A stretch of 64,000 nt of DNA. It comes from Gloeopeniophorella convolvens (lineage: Eukaryota > Basidiomycota > Agaricomycetes > Russulales). Within the stretch, counting starts at the first letter, position 1. Each line of letters begins with the position of its first letter. The notes beneath the pieces are model-generated. The model ran no database searches, was not told the origin of the DNA, and worked only from the letters and a program-made list of their open reading frames with translations. Where the stretch lies: contig WTXD01000008.1 in assembly GCA_022496205.1 (NCBI GenBank), forward strand, positions 124,001-188,000, read 5' to 3'. A program made the position numbers and the translations under genes. Of this stretch, positions 23,394 through 35,516 are shown piece after piece.

Positions 23394-24137
23394 AGCAAAA
23401 TATTGCGATCCGCGATCCAGGCGCCCGGGTCTGTAAGTTACATGCGGTCCAGTAACCATACGACGTTCGCCTTCAGCAGATGATCTAAGTACGTTGCATA
23501 ACTCAGACACCTGCGTTATAGCGTTACTGGCGGTCTCCCGGTTCAGATGACGGTATTGTTGCGAATCTACGTCGAAAGATTAAGTGGTTATCAGTGCTGG
23601 TGCCCATGGCGTCCAGCCGATCGTCGTCCGATCATGATAGGACCAAGAGACAGCCTCTCGGGAAGCCTCGCCCCACGTGATGAAGGAAAAATCTTGCCCA
23701 ACCTGCCCCCCGGCACACATACGGGGCCCGTGTCAAGTCATGCTCATAACGTCCTTAGGCTTCACAACCAACACAGCATCACTGGTGAACTTAGCACCAG
23801 CTTGGCATGGTCGGTAGGTAACGGCACAAGCCCTGCAGCATCGGAGCGAAAATCCGGGCGATCTTGGGCGATCCTGGGCAGTCGGCGTCGGCTGCAACGA
23901 CATCGAACCCCGATCAGATATTCATCCTTATGGAATTACCTTTCGAATGAAACGTCTTCATGGGACCAAGAGAGACCACGATGCATGCGCACAATATGTG
24001 GGGCTTGTATAAAACCTGACGATGGGCGGTCCTGATTCTCTAGCTGTGCTCACCCTTCGTTCTCTATCCTTTGTTACTTCTTTGCCCTCGTTCTTTGCCC
24101 ACGCATCTCCCACGAACTCCACATCTTATCATTCACG
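23394..24137. other. Upstream region of the peptide precursor gene
   Basis: About 740 bp without a gene. The last 130 bp hold a good TATA box and a pyrimidine-rich leader before the ATG at 24138. The remainder has no recognised structure. Confidence 0.55.
24008..24014 (+). promoter_or_regulatory. TATA box of the peptide precursor gene
   Basis: TATAAAA lies 124 bp upstream of the ATG at 24138. Few genes in this window have such a perfect box, so the gene may be strongly or inducibly transcribed. The assignment is by sequence and distance only. Confidence 0.6.
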
Positions 24138-25317
24138 ATGCGTCCCACTACTGCTGTTCTCACTCTTGCTCTCGCTCTCGCTCTCAGCGCGTCGGCTGTG
24201 CCCATCAGAGTCCCTACCACGTATGCCCCCCCTCTTTAACCCCTGGTGTGACGAAGTTAGCTGACCTACTGGTCCCCTCTTGTAGTATCGGAACTGCTTG
24301 CACACCAGTCGCGTTTGGGGATGGTACAATCTGCGTTCCTTTCTCTGGTCTTGCTCAACGTTCCGGGGCTGCATTGAACCGCTTCAACGCGTACGTTTAC
24401 CGCACGTGAAACAATCTTGCTTTAGTTGCTCATTCTCTCTAGGTGGGACGGGGCCGATTTCTCTGAGAGCGATCTTACAAGGTAAGTTCCTGATACACCA
24501 CGCTCGGTACTCGTTGACCCCTCTTGTGTAGGCGTAAGTTCGTAGATGACTTGAAGGCAATTCTCGGCACCTTCTTCGGCGCTGTGGCTAAGTAGGTGCC
24601 GCACCTTTATCTCACCCTTCGGAGACTGACCCGTGCGTGAAGGCGCGATCTTCCTGAGAATGACCTTGCAAGGTAGGTTTCTGACACATCACGCTCAGCA
24701 CCCGCTGACCCCTCTCGTGCAGGCGTAAGTTTGTAGATGACCTGAAGGCGATTCTCGGTACCTTCTTCGGCGCTGTGGCCAAGTAGGCGCCGCACCTTTA
24801 TCGCACCCTTCGGACGCTGACCCGTGCGTGAAGGCGCGACCTTCCTGAGAATGTTCTTGCAAGGTAGGGTTCTGATACACCGCGCTCGACACTCGCTGAC
24901 CCCTCTCGTGCAGGCGCAAGTTCGTGGATGACTTGAAGGCGATTCTCGGCACCTTCTTTGGCGCTGTGGCCAGGTAGGCACTGCACCTTGATCGTGCTCT
25001 TCAGGCGCTGATTCGCGCATGAAGGCGCGATTCCTCTGAGGATGACCTTGCAGCGCTTAGCACTTTGTTCGGTATTGCCAAGTAAGTCACCACCTCACCA
25101 ATGTACCGCACGGAAGCTCACGGCACTCATTCAGGCGTAGCGAGTTCGCTAAGCGTAACAAATTCACTGATGACCTTGAGTTATTTTTCGCCAATCTGGT
25201 TACCAAGTGCGTTATCCAGCTCCGCCGCGACCCTATTCGTCAATGCTGACCTATTCATTCAGGCGTGAAGAGTTGGACGGGGCGTTGGCCCGCCGGTCGA
25301 TCAACGAGCTCGACTAA
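24138..25317 (+). CDS. Secreted precursor with repeated peptides between dibasic (Kex2-type) sites
   Basis: No known family recognised. Eleven exons add to 651 nt (216 residues plus TAA): 24138-24220, 24286-24390, 24443-24481, 24532-24591, 24643-24672, 24723-24782, 24834-24863, 24914-24973, 25025-25081, 25135-25206, 25263-25317. A signal peptide (MRPTTAVLTLALALALSASA) is followed by a Cys-pair segment (ACTPVAFGDGTIC), then peptides separated by RR or KR. KFVDDLKAILGTFFGAVA occurs three times, separated by DLPENDLA and DLPENVLA. Related copies DSSEDDLAALSTLFGIA and NKFTDDLELFFANLVT come next, and short EELDGALA and SINELD close the protein. Hydrophobic residues fall every 3-4 positions, so the peptides should form amphipathic helices; the net charge is near zero. 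Introns after exon 3 split the dibasic AGG/AAG codon in phase 2. The predicted route is secretion, Kex2 cleavage and release of several peptides; function is unknown. Confidence 0.85.
24452..25024 (+). repeat. Three tandem 191-bp exon/intron repeats
   Basis: The block has a period of exactly 191 bp: exon starts 24532, 24723 and 24914 are 191 apart, as are 24643, 24834 and 25025. Each unit holds a 30-nt exon (the first copy is the diverged end of exon 3), an intron, a 60-nt exon and another intron. Introns are nearly as similar as exons, which points to recent unequal crossing-over or replication slippage. The unit codes for one spacer plus one peptide. Confidence 0.9.
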
Positions 25318-26055
25318 TGGCAACCTAGCCGTCCATCTCACTGCTCCAGTTCAGCTTTCGTGTTTCATTCTCTTCCGGTGCCTGACCAGCTCCCTTACCG
25401 AGATGGCGTCGAGTCCAGTCGCGCAGTTCGGCTACTTTCCTGCATGATGTGACTGGTGTGTGTACGGACATCTGTTTGCTACGGCTGTGTGTAGATCGCT
25501 CAAACTCGGAACACGACAAGAGGGTAACGAATTGATAGATGAAGTTGATGGGCTGAATTCGTTGATAGAAGTCCGTTCAGTGCAAGGTGTCGTGGGGTGC
25601 AGGCCTCGGGTTAGGCGGCCGAATCAATAAGGCATGCATACTCTATCAGCATCCCAGGAAGACATACACGCGACTCGTAGGCTGTGACAGGACGTGCTTA
25701 CTTCGCAGCAACCCAGGATAACCTGATGGAACATCTTGTCCATGACAGAGACAGAATGTCCCTTTCCCGAATAAGGGGGGAGAGAACGCTTGCAGACGCG
25801 AAGGGACCGATGTGAAAGCTGGCCGTGATAGTTGTCATTCATCTAGCATCGAATGGGCGTCTAGAAGCTATTGAAATAGCCAAGGAACATCGAAGCCAGA
25901 GCACGGCATGCCGAGAAGGAATGATGCCCCAGCGCGGGTGGTAATCCAAAAGTGCTAATGTGTGTCCAAGAGCCGCCCTCCCAGCAGCGAGGACAAGAAC
26001 CCTGGTGTCAACGGTTCGCGCTGTTCCAGCAGTAGACGACGAACCAGGAACCTGC
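25318..26055. other. Intergenic region
   Basis: This holds the 3' flank of the precursor gene and the 3' flank of the Rrp17 gene (minus strand, stop at 26056). No additional cassette-like exon with an RR/KR boundary was seen after the TAA at 25315. No other gene is supported. Confidence 0.5.
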
Positions 26056-26906
26056 TCATCGTCGTTTCTTCCCAACGCCCTTCTTTCTCGCCACTTTACC
26101 ACCTGCCAGCTCCGCCTTCTCTGTCCGTCGTGCGCGCTGTTTTGATTGTGCTGCCTTGCGCGCTGCCTTGGTCTCATACCGTATCTTCTTCGTCGAGTGT
26201 TTCTTCCTGTTCTCCAGAGCATCGGTCTCCTTGGTCGCAGCCTTGTGGCTGCTTCTCACAGGGCCGTGTGATGATGCAGATGGAATGTCTGGAGGTTCTG
26301 ACGCGGGGCCGTGGATGAGGGTACTTGGGTCGAAATCTTCCACTATGGTAACAGTCGCGAGTTGCTCCTCGTCCGAGTATTGTGCCTCTTCTTTTTGGCC
26401 CCCATTCGACGACGATGCGATGCCGTTCCACTCGTCGTCTGATTCCGTCGCTGTTCGCATCAAGTCAGGTGCCAATCGCGAGGGGTAGGTTCAGTATGGG
26501 ACATACCCTGAACAAAACCACCATATGCCTCTTCGACTTTTGCTGCGTTCTCAGCGGCCTGTTCTGCGAGCATCCGTCGTTGCTTGAGGTGTATTAGAAC
26601 ATCTGATTTGTGTTGAGTTGCAACTGTGAACACACCTCTCTCCTTGATTCCAAATGCTCCTGCTTCTCTCTTTCCAACGCCCTCTTTCGGCCTTCTTCCT
26701 TCTTCGCCACCTTTCGTTTGTGAAATCCGGTCAGAAATTCTCTGTGCTATGGAGTCATGCGATTGTAGGGATCCACTCGTGTCGGGTGAAGCGCACCTGC
26801 GTGCATCATCATCGAACACTACAGATGCGATTTGTTCCCGCTTTTGCCGCCTTTTTGCTTTGACTGCACCATGTGAACGGGTGAGCAAGTCGATATTGGA
26901 AGCCAT
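26056..26906 (-). CDS. RRP17: Ribosomal RNA-processing protein 17 (Rrp17/NOL12 family)
   Basis: Nucleolar protein needed for 5'-end processing in large-subunit pre-rRNA maturation in yeast and animals. The start MASNIDLLTRSHGAVKAKRR runs into the family signature VVFDDDARREFLTGFHKRK, then VAKKEEGRKRALEREKQEHL, RRMLAEQAAENAAKVEEAYG and GFVQG. An acidic linker (SDDEWNGIASS, SDEEQLATVTIVEDFDPSTL) follows, and a Lys/Arg-rich tail that looks like a nucleolar localisation region (ARKAAQSKQRARRTEKAELA ... VGKKRR). Three introns are needed; the first joins AG to A of the Arg codon in DDARRE. The length (about 220 residues) is normal. Confidence 0.9.
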
Positions 26907-28569
<1,663 letters not shown>

Positions 28570-28629
28570 TTATCAATACCAGCAACACGTGATGCCACAA
28601 AATGTGACGCCGCAATCCACCTTCCCGGA

Positions 28630-29648
28630 ATGGAATATGAACCTCCCGGGTTTTCCCGAGGCTGTGTCCCGGCTTCGGACCAACAGTCAGCCTGTTACAT
28701 GAAGACCCTGCGAGTCGGTTCAGACGCCGGCTTCAGACTGCTTCTGCTTATATTGCGGCTTACGTCGTGGCTCGATGGTCCGGGCACATTCGGGCGGTCG
28801 CACCGTCTTATCTACGGATACACCAGCCAACCTGTTCCCCCTCCCTCGATACTTACGCCATGGGGTGCAGGGCTGGATGAATGCAGTCATCGGCTTCTGC
28901 TTATCTGCTTACTGTATGATGATCTTCAAAAGCGCACTATCCCTGAGGCTTGTTTTCCTTGCATGCCGACTTATCGGGTCACCGTTCACGCCGAGTACGC
29001 CCTAAGGTACAACGAAGATGGCGTGCTCGTCTATCGCTTCATACCCGAGCACTCACCGGGCTTTATGAGGCCTCATGCTGATGGCACGGCTGCTGATGGA
29101 TACAAGGCTCCACGTTGCACCAAAGTTGACGCCAGCCGGCTAATCTATCAGTGGTTGTAAGTGCACACATCACCGGTGCAGTCAGCGATAGCCTCGAATT
29201 GTTCTGCTATTAAATAGGGTCCCGATGCCGAGGACTGATCTATCTCGCACCATAGTGAGATAGCACCGGCGCCCGGTGGCACTGCTACTGCCAGTTATGC
29301 TTTTTACCTGCTAACGATCAAGATCTCATTATAAGCCAGCGTGTTCGTAACTCCCTCCGCGGTGCGCGTCTTCAAGATTACATTCAAAGCCCTAGCGATG
29401 CAAACGAGGCGGCTTACGATCTTCGCGCATCGGAGAAGTTCGAACAGGGAGTGCTCGAGGCAATGATACCGCCGACGGAGTTCAAGTTGGGGGCTGGCTT
29501 ATTACGAGGCCTGATCACACACCGTGCAGTGAGGCGGCAAGTCCTCTGTACGTCAACACGATTTCAAGATGAGATCTGGTGCCAACACTCCCCGATAAAA
29601 TGTGAAGTGGTGCGCATTGATGCACTGATAGTATGGGATGCCGAATAG
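28630..29648 (+). pseudogene. Possible decayed gene of unknown family
   Basis: Three segments read like protein but cannot be joined without breaks. The first (to 29160) contains YALRYNEDGVLVYRFIPEHS, PGFMRPHADGTAADGYKAP and TKVDASRLIYQWL. After a good intron-like stretch (GTAAGT...AAATAG) a second frame reads GPDAED, a TGA stop, then SISHHSEIAPAPGGTATASY and AFYLLT. A shifted frame continues NDQDLIISQRVRNSLRGARL, QDYIQSPSDANEAAYDLRAS and EKFEQGVLEAMIPPTEFKLG. Composition and continuity suggest a once-coding region with at least one stop and one frameshift, but I do not recognise the family. An active gene with unusual splicing cannot be ruled out. Confidence 0.35.
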
Positions 29649-29791
29649 AACCAATGCGCACCCAATCAAACTGATGGGAACGGGTGGCATATCGACGAGT
29701 TCTGTCATGTAGGACGTCCCCTTGTTAACAACTGCGAACTCGACGGTCATACAGTCGCTGGCGGAACTCACGGAGATGGGGTGCCTCGATA

Positions 29792-31264
29792 TCAGACTTC
29801 ATGAGCCGGACGTGATCGTATAATCGCGGGCCGTAATAGGGCTTCGTCTTCACGAGAGCCACTGATACTGATTTTATGTCCGACCCCAGCAGGTACACAA
29901 CCCTCGCCAAACGCAGCCTCCAGCGCGACCTTGACCGCGAAACCCGAACAGTGCATCGGTAGGATGTAGGTTGGTGCAGGGATCAGCTGTTCGGAGAGGA
30001 AGTCAACCGTTGGTTTGATGCGCCCTCCAAGTTCCGGGCCCGCAAGGTGCAGACCGCCAACGATCTGTAGAGCTTGTTCGGACATCGTGTGCGTGCGCCT
30101 GTGTCAGGGAATATCGCGCACCATGTATACCGGCCTGGAAAATCTCTGGACTGCATCTTTGACGACATTCACAACACCCGCATGCGAGCAGCTGTGCGCG
30201 AGGATATTGAGGCGAGATTGACGGGACTCCGAACGACCTACGCGCTGAATATCACGAGTCCTTTCCCGACAACGTCAACAGCACCGTATCGTTCGTCCAT
30301 GATGTCCTGCCCCGCTGTTGAGGTTAGTTGGTGGCCCTGGAAAGTGCGGCTCACCGGTTCCTCTGACCAGCTCCCCGATGTACCATCTGGGTTGGGTGTG
30401 AAGCGCACGCCACCAATCAAACCCGTCTCGAAAGGCGTCACACGAGGGATCTCTCCGCTCACCCACAGGGTATCGCCCGCGACGGCGTGCCCTTCACTGT
30501 GCGTCTCCAGAATTCCCCCATGTGCTTCAATCTCGTCAAAGTATGGGTCAGGAGGTAGACGGCATATGACCTTTCCTGATGGAGGCGGCGCAATACCACG
30601 AGCGACGGGGCGATCCGGATGCACGTCGACGACGGGCCGCTCACTGGACACCTCACCACGGAGGCTGAGAAAGGAAGTCAAACCGCCGGTATGGTCGGCA
30701 TGCCAGTGAGATATCACGACACGCTCGATCTGTTCGAGTGGAATGCCAAGTCCGACCACATTTCGTGAGAGCGACTTGCTCTCGGGTCCAGTGTCAAATA
30801 GTGTCAGGTGCGGCGACGCGTCGGCCGTCTCTTGTGTCTCCTATAAACCCGTGCGTGACGTCAGCGCGAGCATGATCGAGGTACGAAGACGCACGATCAG
30901 TGCAGAGAAACCGTGAGCCCCTACAATCGGTGGAATTCAGCGCAAGGGGGAGCACGAAGGGGGTTATGCCGGTGACTCACCGCAACAGAAATCCTCGAGA
31001 GGGAGAAACGGCACGCCTGTGAGAGGGTCCAACTCGGGGACCCTGTCAACTAGATGGTGCCGCACCTCATGTGTAAAGCCGGGGGGCAATTTTGTCATCC
31101 TGCGATAACATTTCCCTTAGCGACGCCCGCGCGTGCGGGGAGAGGCGGGGAGCCGCAGTTGGTCTGATCGCGACTAACCATTCTATGGTGTTGTCCACGA
31201 GAAATGTTATTCTAAGTGAGTGCACGGGTCTGAGAACATGCACTCCCGGGTTGCGCGCTGCCAT
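29792..31264 (-). CDS. Metallo-beta-lactamase fold protein
   Basis: Metal-dependent hydrolase or oxidoreductase of the MBL superfamily, closest in layout to the archaeal/fungal group with a split HWHADH motif. The start MAARNPGVHVLRPVHSLRIT has an excellent context (CCACCATGG). LVDNTIEW follows, then across an intron MTKLPPGFTHEVRHHLVDRV, PELDPLTGVPFLPLEDFCCG and AHGFSALI. The metal site is intact: TLFDTGPESKSLSRN, VVISHWHADHTGGL, a later VIFSACSHAGVVNVVKDA and the final PTYILPMHCSGFAVKVALE. It ends RSRPAHEV, TGA or equivalent at 29792. Six exons are needed, and all joins keep the frame. The substrate is unknown. No secretion signal is seen. Confidence 0.9.
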
Positions 31265-32081
31265 GGTGGTGGCGGATGGGAGAGAGGCAGAGCTGTGTGC
31301 GAAGCCTGGAGGGGAAGTCGGAGGCGCTCCGGGTTCCCCGCGTTGCGCCGAGCGCCTGTCGCGCACTTGGCCAGTTCGGCGTCGGAGTTGGAGTTGCACT
31401 CCGCGGGCGCGACCGACAGATTCAGAACCGGCGGCCACGCCTCTGAGCACATTGTCGTCTTTCTTCCCGGTCCTTCTTGATCTTCGTCATTTCTCGGTTA
31501 ACGCTGGCACCCTCCTGGACCTGAATTTGCGGGCTGAGCTCAGCTGCTGCCAGCTCTTCGGACGCGCCTTGTTCATCGATTCCGGCAGCGGCTGACATAC
31601 ACCGACGGCCCTGCTTATTACTTACTACATAGGATACGTGGCCAGACTGCCTCCGGGGTGCCACACCCTGGACCGAATGTTCACGTTCAGAGGACAGCGG
31701 GCGCGCAAATTAGACTGTGGATGGTGCGCCGCAGCCAAGGTGCGGACGCAGTCGAATCGTCCAGCAGATTCCGGGTGTCCGCCCGAGGCATGCTAGTGAC
31801 TACAAGTTGACGTGCCAGTTGATTGCACGGTATTGCAGGGACCTTGGTCATTTGATATGCATCAGATCAGATCTGTTTGGAATCTTAGTATCTAAGATTT
31901 AATAGCAGACCGGCCAGATGGCCACCGTCGTCGTCGATCCACTTTTGGCCTTCTTCAACTTTTGCGGCTTCCCTCTCTTGTCCCCCCTTTCTTTGACACG
32001 CTCACCCGCGCCATCACATCTCCTCCCAATTCGCAGCACAGCCATCCATCCTCCTCTCTTCCTTCTATCTGGCGGTTCCCG
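31265..32081. other. Shared upstream region of MBL and FAM72 genes
   Basis: About 800 bp between two divergent start codons. The right end is pyrimidine-rich, as expected for the FAM72 leader; an in-frame ATG at 31962 would extend FAM72 by 40 residues through that leader and is judged unlikely. No other gene is seen. Confidence 0.5.
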
Positions 32082-33332
32082 ATGCCATCATTGTCTCCCA
32101 CAACACCGCCTGATGTCCCTCGCTACGACAGTGGAAGTAGCCCTTCACATTACGCCGTCGCTGCCAGTCAAGCTGGTGCCATCCCCACGCAAATTATCGG
32201 ACGCCACCGCTTCCATCAGCCAGCCTCTATATACGACGCTTCTTCCAATCCCTATCCTCATGCATCCTACCACCACAGAGAACACGCTCCCACAGAACGT
32301 ATATTTCCCCCATCGAGTCTCAGTCTCAACAATCCCACACCGCAAGCTACACTGCCCGCCGCGCAGTACTCACCTCCCATGAGTCGTCACTCCAATTGGG
32401 CATACCCTGGCTACGCCCCATGGCACCCTGCCGGGACCTCTGCTGATGCACAGGCCGCCGCCCCGTCCTTTCCACCGCCAGTCGCACACAAAGTATGGCT
32501 GCTGGAATGTAGGCATTGTCAGACTTTTCTTACCAATCGCGGTATGAAGGTGCGTATGAGGTGATAAATTACTTGATCCGCTGTCATTCGGAACTGTCAC
32601 CCTCTAGGCTGTTCTTCTGCTCCGCCCACATGTCCCCTTGTACTCTACGGACGCGTTGCCCGTCAATTGCTCCGCGTATTCTGCCAAGCCGAGCGCGCCT
32701 GAGTCCCTTAGGCGGCAGACAGCTGAGCAGCAGCCCCGTACGTGTGAGTGTCTGACGCAGACCCTTTGCTGTCACGGTTGCGGAAGCAATGTCGGCTACA
32801 TGATCGTCATTCCAGTAAGCCTTCTGATTTCCATGCGTCCTTCTTCCATAAGGTTCGCTGAACAGCTGTCCAGTGTGCACGCTGCACATCGTCGATATCA
32901 GCGACGAATCGCGCTACAAATGGCCACCGCTTTGTTTTCCACTCGTCGGAACTCATCGCTTCTGAGCGACATTATACCCCGGGCGAACCTGGCATACTGC
33001 CCGGCTACACCGACTCGTCTTCACCTTCTCCGGGTTCTGGGCCGTCCCCGCATTCCTTCCTTCCCGGGACTCCGGAACCTGCCGGACCGTACACACCGCC
33101 AACAGCTTCTCCCGTGTCGACTTCTTCGCACAGCAGCATGCCGTCGCTCTCACCCGAGTCACCGTGTCCAGTACCATCCACCGCATTTGCAGATCCCCTG
33201 AAACCCACGACGCAGCCGTTGCGCGCCGGTGACGTGCTTTATTGGCATCACCTGTCCCGCAATGGTGAGATCCCGGGAGCTGCGAATGATCGACGTGCAC
33301 GAGGGACCGGCCCAATCATGTACGATCGGTAG
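32082..33332 (+). CDS. FAM72 family protein
   Basis: Fungal member of the FAM72 family, known in humans for interaction with uracil-DNA glycosylase UNG2; the fungal role is not established. About 140 residues of Pro/Ser/His-rich leader precede the domain. The conserved core begins KVWLLECRHCQTFLTNRGMK and continues over an intron into AVLLLRPHVPLYSTDALPVN, CSAYSAKPS, then CECLTQTLCCHGCGSNVGYM, IVIP, and over another intron CARCTSSISATNRATNGHRF, VFHSSELIASERHYTPGEPG. The paired cysteines (CRHC, CCHGC, CARC) look like metal ligands. The C-terminal 110 residues are Pro/Ser-rich and end DVLYWHHLSRNGEIPGA ... MYDR at 33332. Introns used: about 32550-32608 and 32815-32873. Confidence 0.9.
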
Positions 33333-34129
33333 GGTAAACTGCGTTTCCTTGTACGCAGGCGAACTTGCTCTCCGTACCTGGTCGGTTTCTCCGCCGCCGA
33401 AACATCCATGATCTTACGAAGAATACGACATAGTTATGGACAAGCCCTATGATCGATGATACCCTCCACATCTGTTACAAATTTCTCTCACTGTACTGTC
33501 TTGTTTTGTCACGGGCTGTAGTTGTGCGTACTATGTACATATATGATGCTTTCTCGTATCGTTATAGTCTTGTTTTCGTGTGCGAACTTGAGGCGCGTGC
33601 CGCGATCGGGATCCAGTGTAACGCTTGACAGAAGGATGGTGGTCAAAACGCTGCATACAGGTGCGCAGTGCGCACACCGTTTACAAGCAGTGGGTCTGCG
33701 TGCTCTGTGCGGGGATCTGCGGTGCGAGAAGAACAGAACAGCAAAGCTGCGCGAACCTCCGGGCCGGGCTAGCGCCAGTGCGACTGCGATCATGTCACCG
33801 AGTCTGCTAGGACCGCAGTCTCCTCCCTGAGCTTGCTGGCATCATGCACCAGCATGCACCCTGCTGTCTTTTCTTCTTCCTTGAACTGTATTTTCCTCCT
33901 GGTGGACGCTTCTCCATGTCAGTATGCTGGGTGGGAGAGCCCATGCCTGTCTGAGAGTATTGCACGTCATTTAGCTTCGTAGTACGAGAGCTTCATTGCA
34001 CAGCCCGACGTCAGGCGCTGGACTGCGCAATTAAGAGCGCGCAGCATCTTGTCGGCCCCGCGAAGCGGTATACTTATACTTATATCCTAGTCACCCACTC
34101 GAACATCCCCACCCGCCCCCTTCCCCACC
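33333..34129. other. Intergenic region
   Basis: The 3' flank of FAM72 and the promoter of the next gene. The right end has repeated TATACTTATACTTATAT at about 34069-34086, 45-60 bp before the ATG at 34130, a likely core promoter. No gene is seen. Confidence 0.5.
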
Positions 34130-35516
34130 ATGATCGACAAATCTCAGCAGTTTACCGACGCGCCTCCGCCCTACCAACGCGCCCTCCAAACCCCCGCAGC
34201 GCCCCCTCACGCGAAACCTCGCCCCTCGCCTGGATCGGTGCCGGTCTCTCCCCAGCCACCCCCTCTTGGACCTCGATCGTCCAGCGCACCATCTGCAGGG
34301 AGGCGCCTCAACAAACAACGCACGAAAAACAACACGCGATGGTTACCAACTGCCATCTTCGGCCTCTCGAAAACTGCCAAGCAAGTCAAGGCGACATCGC
34401 AATCTATCCTCCGTGACCTCCTATCCCAGCCGCACCCCTCTGAGCAGGACTGCCTCGCTGTGCTTGCAAGCTGTGCAGAGGCATGCAGTGCGCAGGAGCT
34501 CGACTTCGCTTCTTTGCTTCAGGAGCCATTCGTTGAAGGGCATCTGCCCATTTACTGGGCGATTCTGAAGCGGCCTGCCTCTCCGGTCAAAACGGATCAC
34601 ACGGCACCCCCTGGCGATCCCGACGCGCTTGTTTTGGCCATTATGGACGCGTCGCTCCCGCTCAACTCGCAGAGCATTGCTGATGCGCGTCTGGGGTGCA
34701 TGACCGTATCTGACAACGCGTTGTTCGTACGTCTTGGGCAGCGCTACGACGTCTTTGCGCAACGTCTTGGAACAGACAGGATGTTGCTCGGGGGCGCAGA
34801 CGTGGTGGATACCGTCTCGGTGGAGGAGCAACGCAACGGCGGCGGTGCCTTCAGAGTGGACTTCTCGCTCGCACAATTCCAGCTCCGCATGCGCGTATCC
34901 AAGATAGCCAAGGTTGAATTCATAGCACGGGGTATGTCTCCTGGCCTCTATCATGAGGCGGTGGTGTTGACATCACGATGCTCAGGACGGCTGTGGTACC
35001 TTGCGTTCGCCGTCGCGGGAGCGGCTGGTACGCCTAATACCCACCCTACCCGTTCCGGTGAATGGATTGCCACATTGGGCATGGGCGAGCACAGTCAGGC
35101 CACCTGGGTCGACGCCCGTCTCGTCGTTTTCGACCGATCGTTGCCGCCATCCCCATCGGCGCCTGAGATGACACCAACGGCACAACGGATGACAGTGCGC
35201 GGCCAGGCTCAGCCACCGCGACACCCAAGCTCAGCTGGCAAAGAGCGCCCCACGATCTCACTGCAACTCAAGACGGGTTCTCAACAGATAGCCCCCAATG
35301 GTCCGATCCGCGAGATTGTTGTTCCTCTTTCAAAGAGCTCATACAGCTCGAACCTGCAGAATGAGTAAGTCCACGCTGACTCGTCTCCGAATTCCCACTC
35401 ACTCTGATTTCCATAGCGCGTCATCATATGTTGATTTAGATGGGACTTTGTGCGCTCAACTCGAAGTCAAGTTGAACAAGACGTCCAACCCAGATGCGAA
35501 TTGTGTTATCTGCTGA
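34130..35516 (+). CDS. Orphan protein with C-terminal CaaX-like box
   Basis: Family not recognised. One large exon (34130-35367) plus a small second exon code for about 440 residues. The N-terminus is disordered and Pro-rich (DAPPPYQRALQTPAAPPHAK). A basic patch RRLNKQRTKNNTRW follows. A folded-looking centre contains LLSQPHPSEQDCLAVLASCA, QELDFASLLQEPFVEGHLPI and YWAILKRP. Beta-rich stretches such as FRVDFSLAQFQLRMRVSKIA, VEFIARGMSPGLYHEAVVL and SGRLWYLAFAVAG come next. The C-terminal end is DLDGTLCAQLEVKLNKTSN then NCVIC and TGA, so Cys-Val-Ile-Cys fits the C-a-a-X pattern for prenylation. Such a box would place the protein on a membrane; this is inference. The intron 35368-35420 joins GA to C in QND. 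Confidence 0.82.

Noticed and set aside
24452..25024. Regular 191-bp repeats as a CRISPR array
   Set aside because: This is a eukaryotic gene; repeats contain splice sites and coding exons, and there are no unique spacers between short palindromic repeats.
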